A model generated the notes under the pieces. That model saw only the letters and a list, made by a program, of their open reading frames with translations. It was not told the DNA's origin and ran no database searches. The translations under genes and the position numbers were made by a program. A DNA stretch of 64,000 bases from Polytrichum commune (Eukaryota; Streptophyta; Polytrichopsida; Polytrichales; Polytrichaceae), in contig OX485806.1 in the NCBI GenBank assembly GCA_950295325.1, positions 5,086,001 through 5,150,000 of the forward strand. Reading direction: 5' to 3'. Positions 12,379-25,500 of this stretch are shown piece by piece (within the stretch, counting starts at the first letter, position 1; each line of letters begins with the position of its first letter).

Positions 12379-13104
12379 AACACTATATTCGTTAATTGGA
12401 GACTTTGGAACGTCTCAAAATAAAATACGACCATAGTCTAGGATGCCAATATTGTGAGCAAACGGAACATTAAGAACATGGGGAACATGATGGTTTACAA
12501 ATTCGCATGCGAAGAATATTCACACTACTAAAAATAATAAGTCTTTAAATCATAATCAAAACATGAACTACACGTGGAAAATAACAATCGAATCCCAAAA
12601 ACAAACGGTTTTATGTCATTATAAAGTTTAGGGTGCACATTCTATATAAGGGTCTTATGGAATTGGATGGCACATCCCAAACATGTGTATAAATTTGAAT
12701 GTAGCTGCAATAAAACCAAGTCTATAAAGTAATCTTATTTTTTACCATTAATTCCAACCTACATTATGTTTCTCCATTTCCATATTCCGCTACATATCCA
12801 TTCTCGGTGTTATTTTTTGCACTTGCAGTACGTGCCAAGATGTTTTTGGCAAAATCTATATGTTTTTGGGGGATGGTCATTGTTTCTGATATGGAACCCT
12901 TGCGCAGCTTCCAAGCACAAAGTATGGTCACCGTATTTATCCGAACCAGTCCATACATTAAGTCCCTTGTCTATTTGAAAAAAAAATTGGTGTCCCAACC
13001 TAAATAGGTGCAGAGCACCTTTTGATCTTTGGTGCTTTGGATGGCAATATTCTACTTCAACGTAACAAAAATTGGGGCTAGTTCGAACAAAATTGGGTGA
13101 AGAC
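12379..13104 (-). mobile_element. End of a second DUF7869-type element with transposase 3' fragment (TE-C)
   Basis: AACACTATATTCG at 12379 is followed by the same inner sequence as 1165-1565 and, reversed, 58.1-58.48 kb. Frame 12958-12764 (minus) encodes the C-terminal tail of a DUF7869-type protein (residues like ILCAWKLRK, then IPQKHIDFAKNILAR). It corresponds to the intact gene's end at 53.3-53.42 kb. Only this 3' portion survives; the element is interrupted at 13105 by a gypsy LTR. It is inserted inside the TE-B end, giving a two-level nest. Confidence 0.7.
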
Positions 13105-13452
13105 TGTAACGTTCTCAAATATTATGAGATTCAAGAGGCATGTTCCTCCCAACCTTAAAGCTTATATACTAGATACTACTATGAGTTGAGGCCACCTCCA
13201 ACTAGTAGTTAAGTATATGATAGCAAGCTCTCCCTCCATGCCTTTAGGATGATTCTAAGTGCACTTAACTAATGGTCGTTACTTACGAGGTAGAACCAAG
13301 TGTAAAACCATAGCTTCAACTAGTTAACTCCCTTTACCTTTAGGATTGCTAGAGCACTCAGGGTAGCGCCTCTAGTCTTCTAGTAAAGGAGTCCTAGTTG
13401 AATGAGAGGTTGTAAATAAACAATAAACAATAAATATGTAATACGCGTTACA
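13105..13452 (-). repeat. 3' LTR of the gypsy element
   Basis: The 348-bp segment has short inverted ends TGTAACG ... CGTTACA, the usual TG...CA layout. On the minus strand it is preceded by the purine tract aagtggggaag at 13453-13465, which fits a polypurine tract. No matching LTR is seen right of 17.16 kb, so the 5' LTR is missing. Confidence 0.7.
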
Positions 13453-13662
13453 CACTTCCCCACTTAGGATTGAACGTCCGCGTTCATGAATGATCCCAAA
13501 TCGTAGTGCATCAAGACAAATATAGTCAAGACCACCACTAATTTAAGCGAGCCATGGGATCTGTATCTGTACCATGCTCCATGCCAATTGGCAGGGTGAA
13601 ACAAGTTAATAATAACACCCCGTTTACAGGATCTTGTGCAAGCCTAAAAGAACAGAAGGCGC

Positions 13663-16600
13663 CTACCCCGAAGATACCTTCCGCCTCAAACGTTTTTGCG
13701 CAGCTGGGGCTTCGCGGTCACGCTTAACACCATGGCGTATAAGTCTGTCCTCAGACTTTGCTACCGCATCCCAATACTCCTTGAGGACTTCTACACTCAA
13801 GTTGCATTCGGGCTCCCATGAATTATGCTCAAGTGCATATCCGAGCCATTTGATAAGATATAATTTCTTGGGGCGAGAACGAGACCCTCTATCTTCGTGT
13901 GAAAGCACGCGTTCTACTTCATAAGATGCATCTTCCTCAAAGACTAGCGGAGGGGGAGGTTGTACCCTGCCATCGGCCACATAAGGCCTAAGAAGTGACA
14001 CATGAAAGACATCGTGGATCTTAAATGTATTTGGCAGTTGCACGCAATATGCTACCACCCCTGTCATTTGCACCACCCGAAATGGGCCAATCCACCTTGG
14101 TAAAAGCTTTCGAGCTCCTGAGACCTTCAACTTAATGTTGGCAGTACTTACTAGCACTTGCTGGTCCACTTCGAACGAGACCTCTCGTCGGTTCTTGTCA
14201 GCATAGAACTTTTGTCGTTGTTGCGCAGCAATGAGATGTTCCTTGGCCTCGCCAATCACATGTGTCATATGCTCGACAAAATTCTGCGCAGCAGGGACTT
14301 GACACCTGCTGTTCCCACTAATTGGTGTCCGGGGCTGCTGACCATAGTTCAGGACAAACGGAGTATTCCGTACAGGCTCTTGCCAAAAGCTATTATATGC
14401 AAATTCAACTACTGCAAGGAATTCATCCCAATCATCTTGCACTGGGTTGACATAATGCCGCAACATATCATCCAGGATACGGTTTACCCGTTCCGTTTGC
14501 CCATCAGTTTGAGGATGGAATGCGGTGGACATGGCCAACCTTGTCCCCAAAAGACCATGCAACGCATCCCAAAACCTACTTGTGAATCTAGCGTCCCTGT
14601 CGCTTAGGATTACCCTGGGTAGACCATGCAACTTATATACATGATCACGGAATAACTTTGCCGTACCTTCAGCAGTAACGTGTGTGGTGGTTGGCATAAA
14701 GTGGGCCATCTTGGACAACTTATCCACGCACACAAAGATGGCATCATAACTATTAGCAGATGGAGTCAATCCAGAGATAAAATCCATGCTCACTACTTTC
14801 CAATTTCTATCAGGAATCTCCAATGGTTGTAAAAGGCCTGCTGGTTTAAGAGTAGGGGCCTTACTCCTTTGGCAAATCTCACAAGATTTTATATAGCTTC
14901 TGATGGACGCTTGCATCTCAGGCCACCAAAAGTTTACTCGCACCCTCTTATACATCTTAGTTACCCCTACATGACCGCTATACATTGCATCATGATACTC
15001 ACGGAGCAAAAATGACCTGATATTCGATCCTTGGAATAACACATCTGGAACCACAACCGCCTTTTCATACCACTAGATGTGATTCTCATAAACAAAATGT
15101 TTCAGATTGTGCGGGTTTGAGAACCAAGGATCAAGAGCATACCCGGCAATGATAGTTTGATATAACTTCTGATCACTGACGAACTCCGGGTACCCCTTCG
15201 GATTGTTGTCTTGCTCAACAAGATCACCTCGCCTAGCGTCTGCAGCCACCATTTGAAGGACCGAATTACTTGGAGCAGACTGCAGTGCCATCAGGGCTGG
15301 CTGGTCACCCGGGTCTAGTGAATTACAACTCAGAGGATCTACCATATTAATCCTTCCTGGTCTATACACCCATCTATAGACAAAATTTTGCTCCAAGAAC
15401 TCCAACCACCGAGCTTGGCGCCTTGATAATGTCTGTTGTGTTTTTAAATACACCAGAGGGTTATGATCTGTGACGATCGTGCAATCTGCACCCTCTAGGT
15501 AACACCGCCAGGTTCGCATGGTGTGCACAACTGCTGCAAGTTCTTGTTTACCAGTAGTGTAATTTCTCTCAGCGGGAGAAAATTTCTTACTCTCAAAAGC
15601 AATGGGCTTACCTCCCTGAAGTAAGACGGCCCCTGCTCCGAGTAAAGAAGGGTCACTAACGACCTCAAATGGCTCCCCTAACTTGGGTAAGGTCACAACT
15701 GGTGCATGTGTTAAAGCATACTTAACATTCTCAAAAGCGCGTTCACACTCGTCAGTCCAAATGTACTTGACTTTGCTTCGCGTCAGAGAAGTCAAAGGCG
15801 CAACCAGAGTGGAATATCCATGTATGAATCTGCGGAAGTAATTGCAAAGCCCCAAGAAAGATCGTAATTGTCCGACTTCAAGAGGTCTATGCCACTTGGC
15901 CACAGTCTCAATTTTCTTAGGATCCACCTTGATGCCCTCCTTGCCAACAACATGTCCTAAATAATGCAATTCTCTCTTTCCGAAATGACACTTAGACATC
16001 TCTGCATAAAACTGATTCTCTCGTAGAATTTAAAGTACTTGTGCCAAATGACTAACATGTTCCTCCTTGTTCTTTAAAAAAATTAAGATGTCATCCAGAT
16101 ATACCAAAACAAACTTTCCAATGAACTTGTGAAAAACACGATTCATTACTCCTTGAAAAGTTGCTGGTGCATTGGTCAATCCAAAACTTAATACTTTGAA
16201 TTGGTAATGACCAAATGGTGTTCTAAACGCCGTCTTAGGAGCATCCTCCTCGGATATCCTAATCTGGTGATAATCTTGTGCCAAATCAAGAGATGAAAAT
16301 ACTGTAGAGCCGGCTAACTAGTCAAAAAGATCATCAATACGAGGCAACGGATAACGATTCTTTACCGTTTGCTTATTAAATGCCCGATAATCCACCACCA
16401 TTCGCAGCGCTCCATCCTTTTTCTTGACGAACAAGATGGGAGACCCATAAGGCGATGAACTAGGTTCTATCCATCCCTTTTCCAAATACTCCTTGATCTG
16501 TTTCTTGGCCTCCTGCAGCTCGAGAGGACTCAACCTATAGATCGGCCTAAATGGCGGCTTGCCATCTAGCTCTAAAGGAATAGTATGGGTCATTTCCCGC

Positions 16601-17116
16601 TCTGGAGGTAACCCTGTAGGTATGGGCTGAAAAACATCAGCATATTCCTCCAACACTATGGCATAAGGTGTTGCCACTGTGTCCTCTACGTCGTCTCCAA
16701 CCGCGGTCAACTGAACTAAGAACGACGTTGCTTCCTTCCGAATTGACCGTTTGAACTGCATGGCGGTGAGTCTATGGGGATTTTGGACTCTGACATTGCA
16801 TTGGGTTCACATGCAGTGTCATTTTACGGCGGCCCTTATACAACACGCAACATTCAGATGCAAAATCCAAGCGTGCCTTGTACTGCACTAGCCAATCATT
16901 GCCCAATATCAAATCAATGCCTTCACTTAACTTTGCCACCAGGCAAGTAATTTGGCTTTGATATTGTTGTATTCTAACATGAACTTTAATCTTGCCGTCC
17001 GTTTGGACTTCATCACCATTGCCTAATACCAGTGTGTTACTACCATTTTTCACTTTTAACCCAAAGGTCTTAGCAAAACCAGAACTCACAAAGCAATGTG
17101 ATACGGCACTATCCAT
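13663..17116 (-). pseudogene. pol: Ty3/gypsy chromovirus pol (protease-RT-RNaseH-integrase-chromodomain), broken
   Basis: Minus-strand order is standard: a retropepsin-like segment (17116-16772), reverse transcriptase (16761-16030, with YLDD in the active site), RNase H (to 15073), then integrase (15054 on, HHCC zinc-binding N-terminus and catalytic core) and a C-terminal chromodomain (EVERVLSHE, then YLIKWLGY) ending at 13663. The protease active site reads DSA, not the usual DSG/DTG. RT to integrase share one frame but are broken by TAG at 16318-16320, TAA at 16030-16032 and TAG at 15073-15075; the protease is in a different frame. gag and the 5' LTR are absent beyond about 17160. The element is a dead, 5'-truncated copy inserted into TE-C. 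Confidence 0.95.
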
Positions 17117-17159
17117 TAATACAGATGCATCCTGATGAGCTACTGGACGAGGCTTGTAT

Positions 17160-17190
17160 GCGAGCGGAGAGCGGAGAGCGGAGAGCGGAA
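17160..17190 (+). repeat. gagcg minisatellite at the gypsy truncation point
   Basis: Four units of about 7 bases (gcggaga) lie exactly where gypsy homology stops. The following 17.19-17.68 kb is AT-rich with no gene seen. Confidence 0.6.
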
Positions 17191-17678
17191 ATGTGGTAAA
17201 AATAGGATAGATTCTGCATTAAATTTAGAAATCCCTAAAAATAGTAAACGGATATACTTAGAATATTCCAAATTCTACCAAAAATAGAAACTTTTTGGGA
17301 CCTATTTCCGTGGAATGTGTGGGCACTAAATAAAATAAATGCCCTGAATTTGAAATGGTCTGATTTAGTTTGAGAACCGTGAAGTGCCAAAATGATCGTA
17401 AAATTGTGATATAATAATTAAGTAGATGATGAAAACCAATGATGATCCCAATATGTATAGAGACACATCATACGGTTGAGTATTGTAATCCAACTTTTTG
17501 AGCTGAATAAAAATAATCCATGCGATTATATTTATTATATTTTTGAGCTGACAATATTTAATTATTCAATGAAAATCTTATATCACTTAGTATATGGTGT
17601 ACTCTATTAGAAACATGGATGAATAGGCACTACTTCATCTATCATGTTGATGGGAGAAAGAGACACTTAGAGTAAATC

Positions 17679-19990
17679 CTAGGCCCGATCTAAAGGGTGA
17701 GTTAAAATTCCACTCTCGAGAATAACTTTGATCTCGTTGAAGCTGAAGGTTGGCGCGTGGATGAAAAGGTCTACATCAGGATTGCGATGGCAGACCTTTA
17801 AAAAAATATAGTAAACATGCTTGTAATACGAGAATTGACTCCGCCCTCGAAAGTTGGTCATTGTCTTCTTGAATGCAGGGCAGGTGCAACCCGGGAGGGA
17901 ACTGATGGTGATGTGGTATTGTGTCACGTCGGGTGGCGTCATCGAGTCTAGCGCAATGATGCAGCCATGGCCAGGGTGAGGAATCATTGTCACCGAGCGG
18001 AGTTGAGCTTTGAGGGAGTCCGCAGAGCCCATGGATAACCGTTGCTGAGGGTTTGGACGGGTTGCGGTGCGCTTAACGAGCTTCCCTTCTCTCTTCCCAG
18101 GATACCTGTCCGCATCTGCTGGCACCGGCACGGAGTCTAAATTTGCCGGAGACGGTGCAGTGGAAAAGAGCCTTCTGGGTGACTCAGGCTGGCACTTTCT
18201 GCGGCAGTTGGAATCCGGCCGCCTCGAGGGCCAGGATCTCACATTGCTTGAGGTTAGTCCCAAGTTTCACTGGCCAAACATCCGGAATGCTTGGCCTCTC
18301 CTATTCCGCAGAGTATTGAACAACCCATTTGCGCCTGCTACCCTTAACGCACCTATGGATATCATCTGAGCAGAAGAAAAACTCTGTGGTCTCTTTCACA
18401 TTTCTCTTAGTGCTGTGCCATAGACCGGTGTACGTAGGGGCAGGGGTTGATTTTGCACCCCTTACGATTCTCTCAGTACACTTCTTTTTGATGACGGCTC
18501 TCTGTGCCCAACAACATTTGGCAGAAGTCTTTGGCAACCGAGCGATGTGCCACTCCTTCACGTTCACCCTAGTCTCCTCGACGGTAGTAACGTGGCTGAT
18601 CCGTCCCACGGGGATGGGGGACGGGACGATATCATCCGCATGTGGCGCCGGGGGTGCAACTTCCGGGACATTGGAATCTTCCTCTTCAATAATTATGGGC
18701 ATGTCAGTGGAACGAGTCCGGACAGCCCTACTAGAGGCACGGGGATGTGAGAAGTTGACCTTATCAGGTCTGTGCGACTCCTCTTCTGCTCCAAGAGGTA
18801 GATCTGCTTTGCGCTTCGTGGACCCGAACACCTCTTCCCCAGCCATACAAGGCACCCGGGTACAGAACTCTTCTGCTCCAGGCATGTCCATCATGGGGTC
18901 TTCGTGGACTAAATAATTACCCGTTTGCTTCGCCCTACGCTCTGCCAACCTTAGCTTGAGCTCTTTCTTTGTAGGGCATGTACCGCCAACATCACCTTTC
19001 AGGAACTGGTAGTAATTGACAACCTGAAGGAAGCCTCGAACAAAGTCGTCCACTGTAGCAACATAGAGGTCGCCGCCGCTGTTTCCAGACGATTGAAACC
19101 ACTTGTTGTGTATTGATTCGGCGAGATTACATGAAGGCATTTCTGCTAGTTCTTCTACTGTAAATTTCTGCGTGTACATAGTGTAAGCAATTAGAAATTG
19201 GAGAAGAGTTGTTTCATATTAGAGTGAAAAGAAAAAAAAAACAACAAGTTTAGGGTGAACATACCCCGGTCATGAAGCCTCCCCATTGGCGATAACGGAA
19301 GTGCCAGAATGCAAGCCAGAGCTCGAGTTTGTCAAGTGCCTTCTCTGTCACTGCCTCGGCGGATACCCACCATGCACGTAGCCCGTGGTACAGGTTCTCC
19401 GCTTCGTCCATGGTCCTGGCGGTCCTATATTGATGGCACATCTTCTTGTGTTGCTCCCAGAGTTCTTCGGGGATGTATTTCTTGGTATACTTAACCATAG
19501 ATTGGGTCCAGTGAAACTGACAGGTTCTTTCCCGGTCATCCATGCGGTCCTCCTTCTTCCCGTTGCCATATATGACCCAAACTGCATTCCAATTGGCCTG
19601 GGCACTGTCGCCCATGAAACCCTTGAAGTTGGTATTGACAACGCCATTCCTCTCCATCACAGCATTGAGATTCTTCCAGAAAACGATCTGGGCATCACAG
19701 TCCTCCGATTGCATGTCACAACTTGCAATGGTCATGACACGACAATACGTGGAGTCATACACGTGGCATGCCATTGTGGTCCACTGTCTCACCCGTTTCA
19801 CATGGTCGAACATAATCCAAGCATTCTCCAGATCTTCGCCGGGCTGCATACGCTTCACCAAGTCTACCCCACTACCAGGCCCGACTTCCGACATCTTAAA
19901 GATCTGCTGTGAGGCCAAATCCACCACCCTTAAGCGTCCTAGTCCGGGTGATGGCTTTGAGAATCACATGTATCTCTTACAACCTTGAAC
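17679..19990 (-). pseudogene. MULE-like transposase gene 1, body and C-terminus (broken)
   Basis: Minus strand. The N-side exon (about 19975-19258) carries the DDE-type core, including IMFDHVKRVRQW, GFMGDSAQANWNAV and a C-x-x-x-W motif (CQFHWTQSM). It splices (donor GTATGT) to an exon from about 19160 with EELAEMPSCNLAESIHNKW, as in plant MULE proteins. The C-terminal part has a SWIM-type zinc finger in which the third ligand cysteine is Tyr (CTC...YYKH). A TAG at 18301-18303 interrupts the frame, reading continues past it, and the SWIM part lies in another frame, so at least one frameshift is present. The DDE core closely matches MULE gene 2 at 34.9-36.7 kb, which is uninterrupted up to the TE3 insertion. 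Confidence 0.8.
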
Positions 19991-20399
19991 CATGTCCAAA
20001 AGAACACATATTGTTTCCACTCATTGTGCTTTATTAATGTTAGCCTCTTGGCTTGTGCTAGAGTTGGCCTTCTCAAGAGTCCACCCCGCGGCTTTAGCCA
20101 CACATGCCCTTAAGGACATTCCCCTCGCTCGTTTAACCTTCACTTCTTTTTTCTTGTCATTGCAAGAGTCTTCCACATTCTCCATTAATATTGCAAGTGA
20201 GTTATTTTGACCGGGAGCTTCAAGTGTTGAAAAACACTTTACTCAACAGCTAAACACACTCATACAAACCCACACGTAGCACAAACTAGCCTAATGGGTC
20301 TAACTACTTAGCCACCCCTAAAATGGTCTAATGTAATCTAGTTTTTTATGTGCTAACACCCACTAATTGGGTGTAGCCTTGCTAACCCCTAGATATCCT

Positions 20400-20885
20400 A
20401 ATGGTGGTTTGTTGCTAAGCCTCGTAGCTGCAGTTGGCCACGGCCTCAGCTGCCAAGGTAAATAGTAATCCCAGCTACAGTTGGCCACAGCCTCAGCTGC
20501 CTAAATAACCAGTAATTCCCAACTGCAGTTGGCCAAGGCCTTCAGCTGCCTAAGGTAAACAGTAATCCCAGCTGCAGTTGGCCACGGCCTCAGCTGCCTA
20601 AGTAACCAGTAATTCCCAGCTGCAGTTGGCCAAGGCCTTCAGCTGCCTAAGTAAACAGTAATCCCAGCTGCAGTTGGCCACGGCCTCCGTTGCCAAAGTA
20701 ACCAGTAATCCCAGCTGCAGTTGGCCACGGCCTCAGCTGCCAAAGTAACCAGTAATTCCCAGCTGCAGTTGGCCACGGCCTCAGCTGCCTAAATAACCAG
20801 TAATTCCCAGCTGCAGTTGGCCAAGGCCTTCAGCTGCCTAAGGTAAACAGTAATCCCAGCTGCAATTGGCCACGGCCTCAAATAC
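20400..20885 (+). repeat. 48-bp tandem array, about 10 copies
   Basis: Ten copies of a unit containing cagctgcagttggccacggc occur at about 48-bp spacing (20434, 20481, 20529, 20578, 20625, 20674, 20721, 20769, 20817, 20863). The core is GGCC-AC-GGCC or GGCC-AA-GGCC, an inverted repeat with a variable two-base centre. The array lies in the minus-strand interval between the zinc-finger piece (21.6-21.8 kb) and the body of MULE gene 1. 20.9-21.57 kb holds only a GA-rich microsatellite (21205-21240) and no gene. Confidence 0.9.
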
Positions 20886-21573
20886 CCGAATGGGTAACCC
20901 ACCTACTAGTTGCACCTTAATACAACCCCCTTCAATCACTAACCAAATGTTTTCTAAGTTTCTCTTACTCTTTGCTCCTAATGAACTAATCTAACACACT
21001 AATTCCACTAACTACTAACTAATCGACACGTGCAACCTTAAACTCTAAGAGCTCACTCACTTGGGAGGCATTGAGAGGGAGAGTTTAACTAATTAACTTC
21101 ACTAAAAACTAATAACCCACACACGTGGCTCAAGCTCTTAAGAGCTTGCTCCCTTGAGAGCGCTTGATGGAGAGAGAGGCAAATGAGAGAAAAAACACCT
21201 TAAGTAGCAAAGAGGGAGAGAGGGAGAGAGGGAGAGAGAGGTGAGGATAGGGTGAGAGGATTAGCACCTCCAATCACAATCCTTTAACCCTCTCCTCCAA
21301 AGTAGGGACTAATCCCCATCCACCAAGCTTCCTTCTTCCTAAACTAACAAAGTGGATCCAAAAGTGGGCATTTGACCCGCGGAGCTCACCTTGTCTCACC
21401 TTACCCTTTACTCACATAATCAAGACATCCTCTTATTGAAATCAAACCTTGAAATAACTACACAACACATTCTAATGCCTAAACTTAAATCCACACCACA
21501 CTTCATTCTTTTTATGTTTTGTGAATAGTTATAACACCTCAAAGTCAAACTAAATTTGGTTTTGAAGAGTTAA

Positions 21574-21819
21574 TCACCACATATGGTCGCCCACCTTGAC
21601 TGGGTGATCGTGAATTCCAAGGTGGATACACGCTCTTGTATGGTTGATTTTGCCAGCAACATAATAAATCTTAGCCCCACATGTAGCAATACATGTCGGG
21701 GGTTCTTTACACACCTTGCAAGCAAGCATAGAGTCAGTTGGGGGTGTTTGATCCACTACCAGGATTGCTACGATGTGAGCGGTGAGCAGTGAGCAGAAAA
21801 TCAAAATTTGAAACTCCAT
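21574..21819 (-). pseudogene. MULE gene 1, N-terminal zinc-finger fragment
   Basis: Minus-strand frame with CKVCKEPPTCIATCGAKIYYV and ACIHLGIHDHPVKVG. It matches the zinc-binding segment of MULE gene 2 (CKVCKTPPYCLDTCQAKMYYV, ACIHMGHHHHPV) and resembles the GCM/WRKY-type finger of some MULE transposases. The 1.6 kb between it and the transposase core is array and non-coding DNA, so it is either a distant exon or separated by insertion. The first half of the finger domain, seen in gene 2, is missing upstream. Confidence 0.65.
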
Positions 21820-22003
21820 TTAACGAAAGTTAGGACCCCTATGACCGTGGATTTTGCACATATTTCAAGTTTAATTTTGGAATTATGAGGCCGATATTTA
21901 TAGAGTGCCTAATTTTTAGGACCAAAAGTTTCTTAAAATTACCAACGAGTCCCTATGGCCGTGGGAAAATTCAGTGTGGTTGAGAAGATGGTGGACCTAT
22001 GGG

Positions 22004-22168
22004 AAGAGGCCTCGGATCCGAGGCCTCTTAGTTGTGGGTAGCTTATGCTTGAAAATCAAAATGTTATGTATATTTGAGTTGGCTACTTGTGTTTGCATTT
22101 GGCCATTTCTTGTATGTTCTAGCATGAGGAGGAGGTTTGGAAAGAGGCCTCGGATCCGAGGCCTCTTT
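22004..22168. promoter_or_regulatory. Pair of long perfect palindromes upstream of MULE gene 1
   Basis: Two perfect palindromes, 26 bases (22004-22029) and 28 bases (22141-22168), share the arm AAGAGGCCTCGG around central AT. Each is followed by a related ~60-base flank, so a ~137-bp unit is duplicated. They lie 185-350 bases upstream of the MULE gene 1 N-terminal piece, like the pair at 34.26/34.38 kb before MULE gene 2. A regulatory role is inference. Confidence 0.75.
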
Positions 22169-22576
22169 CTTGTGGGTAGGATATGCTTGAGAAATCAAAA
22201 TGTTAGGTGTATTTGGTTTGGCTACTTGTCTTTAGATTGTCTACTAGTTGACGACCACAAAAGTGTAGTGTTATTTGAGAACAACGACAAAATGCATTCA
22301 ACAAGACAATTGGAATATTAAAAACCACACCACACTTTATAAATCCAAACACTCAAACATTAACAAGTAACCAAGTGGTGTTAGAGAATATTTTGAACAA
22401 TATAAAAAAAAAACGAAGTCAAAAGTTAACTAAAGTATGCAATTTCATATATGCAATCCCAAAAACTCCGAAAGTGATACACATACAATGAATTCCATGC
22501 GGAATGAGTGCACAAACTGAAAAACCAACAGAAGAACAAACGGTATATTAGATAGTACACAGACATTCACATGAAG

Positions 22577-25500
22577 CTATTACATCAGATCCGAATCACT
22601 GTGATCAGCTGATGATGAAGACATTCTAGAATCACTAATATCTGCATCAGAGGAGGCCTGACCATCAGATTCTAAAGCTTCTATATCCAAAAACTCTAAA
22701 ACTCTCCCCGGACGATATTTAGATGTAAAAGTCTGATAAGAACCTCCAGCTAGTTGATTAGCAATATCATTTGCATATGTAGGAAGTTGCCAAGACTTTG
22801 GAGGGCTGGGATAGAATTTAGGGTCATAAAAAAAAGGCCGGTGAATAGGATAGCCCAATTTATCGCATCTGCAAATGCCAATGGTACCATGTTCATAACT
22901 CAACTTTATAAGAAATGACAGTAAAAAACATAACACACGTAAGAAAATTTGTGGACCTTACTCACTTAATAAACCGAGATCTTTTCACAATCCTCTCTAC
23001 GGGGATATCTTCACCCTCAAGATCCTCTAAACTGGTGACACGGTCTTCAAGAGTGACTTCAGAGGCTGCTCTAGAGATAATCAATGGAGCAAGTAAGGCC
23101 TCAAAAATATCAACGTCAGCCTCTAATGCCGCAATGTGACGGTGCACATTGCGGCATGCATGAATGGAAGATCCTGCAAATAAAGAAGTTGGAAAAAACT
23201 TAGTACAAAAACAACTATGAATTTTGTAGACCAAAACAATATTAACGATTAACCAACTGAAATGGAAGATTACAAAGACATACCGGTCGCTGCCGTGCAG
23301 TCTAGAATAATATCCCATGGGGAGCTACATGCTTCAATTAGCATTTGCATTAGAAGCACGGACTTTTCACGAGGCCCTCGCCATGGTGTGGATCCATTAG
23401 TTAGCTGGTCCTCACGAGAGACCAAGTTCTGGAGAATATCATCCCGTGCAACATCCACCCCATAAGGATCCAATGCAGGGACATGGCGAAATGAAAACTT
23501 CGATGGAGGTGACCCCGGCACGCTCCTGACCGCCAATGAAATACCGAACCTCATGGTCTACAATGTACGAGACATAAAGAACAACATTACTTTACAAAGT
23601 AAACAACACAACTGCGTGAGTATAATACTTAGGTGGGTCTACACTCAAAACTACCTCAAGGATTAAATTGAAACTGAATGCGGTGATCAGCAAGAAGACA
23701 TAAGCTTTATCTTACAGTTGATGCTGGATTTATTGGGGATGTGAGATGAAGGCGGTTCATTCCCCACCACTCTTTCCGAATTGCAAAACCATACGATTTG
23801 CAATATCCAAGAATATTGGACTTCGTACTCATGCGAAAAGGGTGAAACAAAATAATTGCCCCGTTGTCGTGCAGATGTTCGTCGGCAAAGTCAAAGAGTG
23901 GTTGTAACCACTCTTTCGATTCTTGATTCCAAGCGGGAATGGACGACGGTGGGTCTGATATGCCAGGAACATGAAGACCTTCCGGTATATCTGCAAGAAT
24001 CAAGTCCAAACAGGGATGGTCCTCCGGAGAACCCTTGTAGTGCCGGGTTTTGTTTTTTGAGTGCTGCACCCAGCTCAACCCCCAGCCACCCTTAGACTCA
24101 AATCAAATTCAGTCAAATATCAACTCCTAACCCCAAACCAGATTCCCTCAACCCACAGTCAAGCTCACAGTCATATCAACCTCACTAACATATTAGACCC
24201 CAAAAAATGTGTATCGGGGCCGAGACACCTTATATGAGTCCTACATTTCAATTTCAGATTTTTAGAAAAATCAAAACTTGACACTTCTACCCCCTACCAG
24301 AATCCCCTCAACACTCACCCATCCTTAGACTCAAATCAAATTCAGTCACATATCAACTCATAACCCCCGAACCAGATTCCCTCAACCCATAGTCAAGCTC
24401 ACAGTCTTATCAAAATCACTAACATATTAGAACCCAAAAAATGTGTGTCGGGGCCGAGACACCTTATATGAGTCCTACATTTTAATTTCAGATTCTTAGA
24501 AAAATCAAAACTTTATACATCTACCCCCTACCAGAATCCCCTCTTCCTTCACCCACCCTTAGAGTCAAATCAAATTCAGTCACATATCAACTCCTAATCC
24601 CCGAACTAGATTCCCTCAACCCACAATCAAGCTCATAGTCATATCAAACTCACTAACCTATTAGACCCCAAAAAGAGTATATCGGGGCCGAGACACCTTT
24701 TATGAGTCCTAAATTTCAGTTTCAGATTCTTAGAAAAATCAAAACTTGATATATCTACCCCCTTCCAGATTTCCCTCAACCCCCAGCCACCCTTAGACTC
24801 AAATCAAATTCAGTCACATATCAACTCCTAACCCCCGAACTAGATTCCCTCAACCCACAGTCAAGCTCACAATCATAGCAAACTGACTAACATATTAGAC
24901 CCCAAAAAGAGTATATCGGGGCCGAGACACCTTTTATGAGTCTTACATTTCAATTTCAGATTTTTAGAAAAATCAAAACTTTATACATCTACCCCCTACC
25001 AGAATCCCCTCTTCCTTCACCCACCCTTAGACTCAAATCATAATCAGTCAAATATCAACTCCTAACCCCCAAACCAGATTCCCTCAAACCACAGTCAAGC
25101 TCACAGTCTTATCAAAATCACGAACATATTAGACCCCAAAAAATGTTTGTCGGGGCCGAGACACCTCTTATGACTCCTACATTTCAATTTCAGATTTTGA
25201 GAAAAATCAAAACTTGATATATCTACCCCCTACCAGATTTCCCTCAAGCCCCAGCCACCCTTAGACTCAAATCAAATTCAGTCACATATCAACTCCTAAC
25301 CCCCGAACTAGATTCCCTCAACCCACAGTCAAGCTCACAGTCATAGCAAACTGACTAACCTATTAGACCCCAAAAAGAGTATATCGGGGCCGAGACACTT
25401 TTTATGAGTCCTAAATTTCAATTTCAGATTCCTAGAAAAATCAAAACTTGATATATCTAACCCCCTACCAGATTTCCCTCAACCCCCAGCCACCCTTAGA

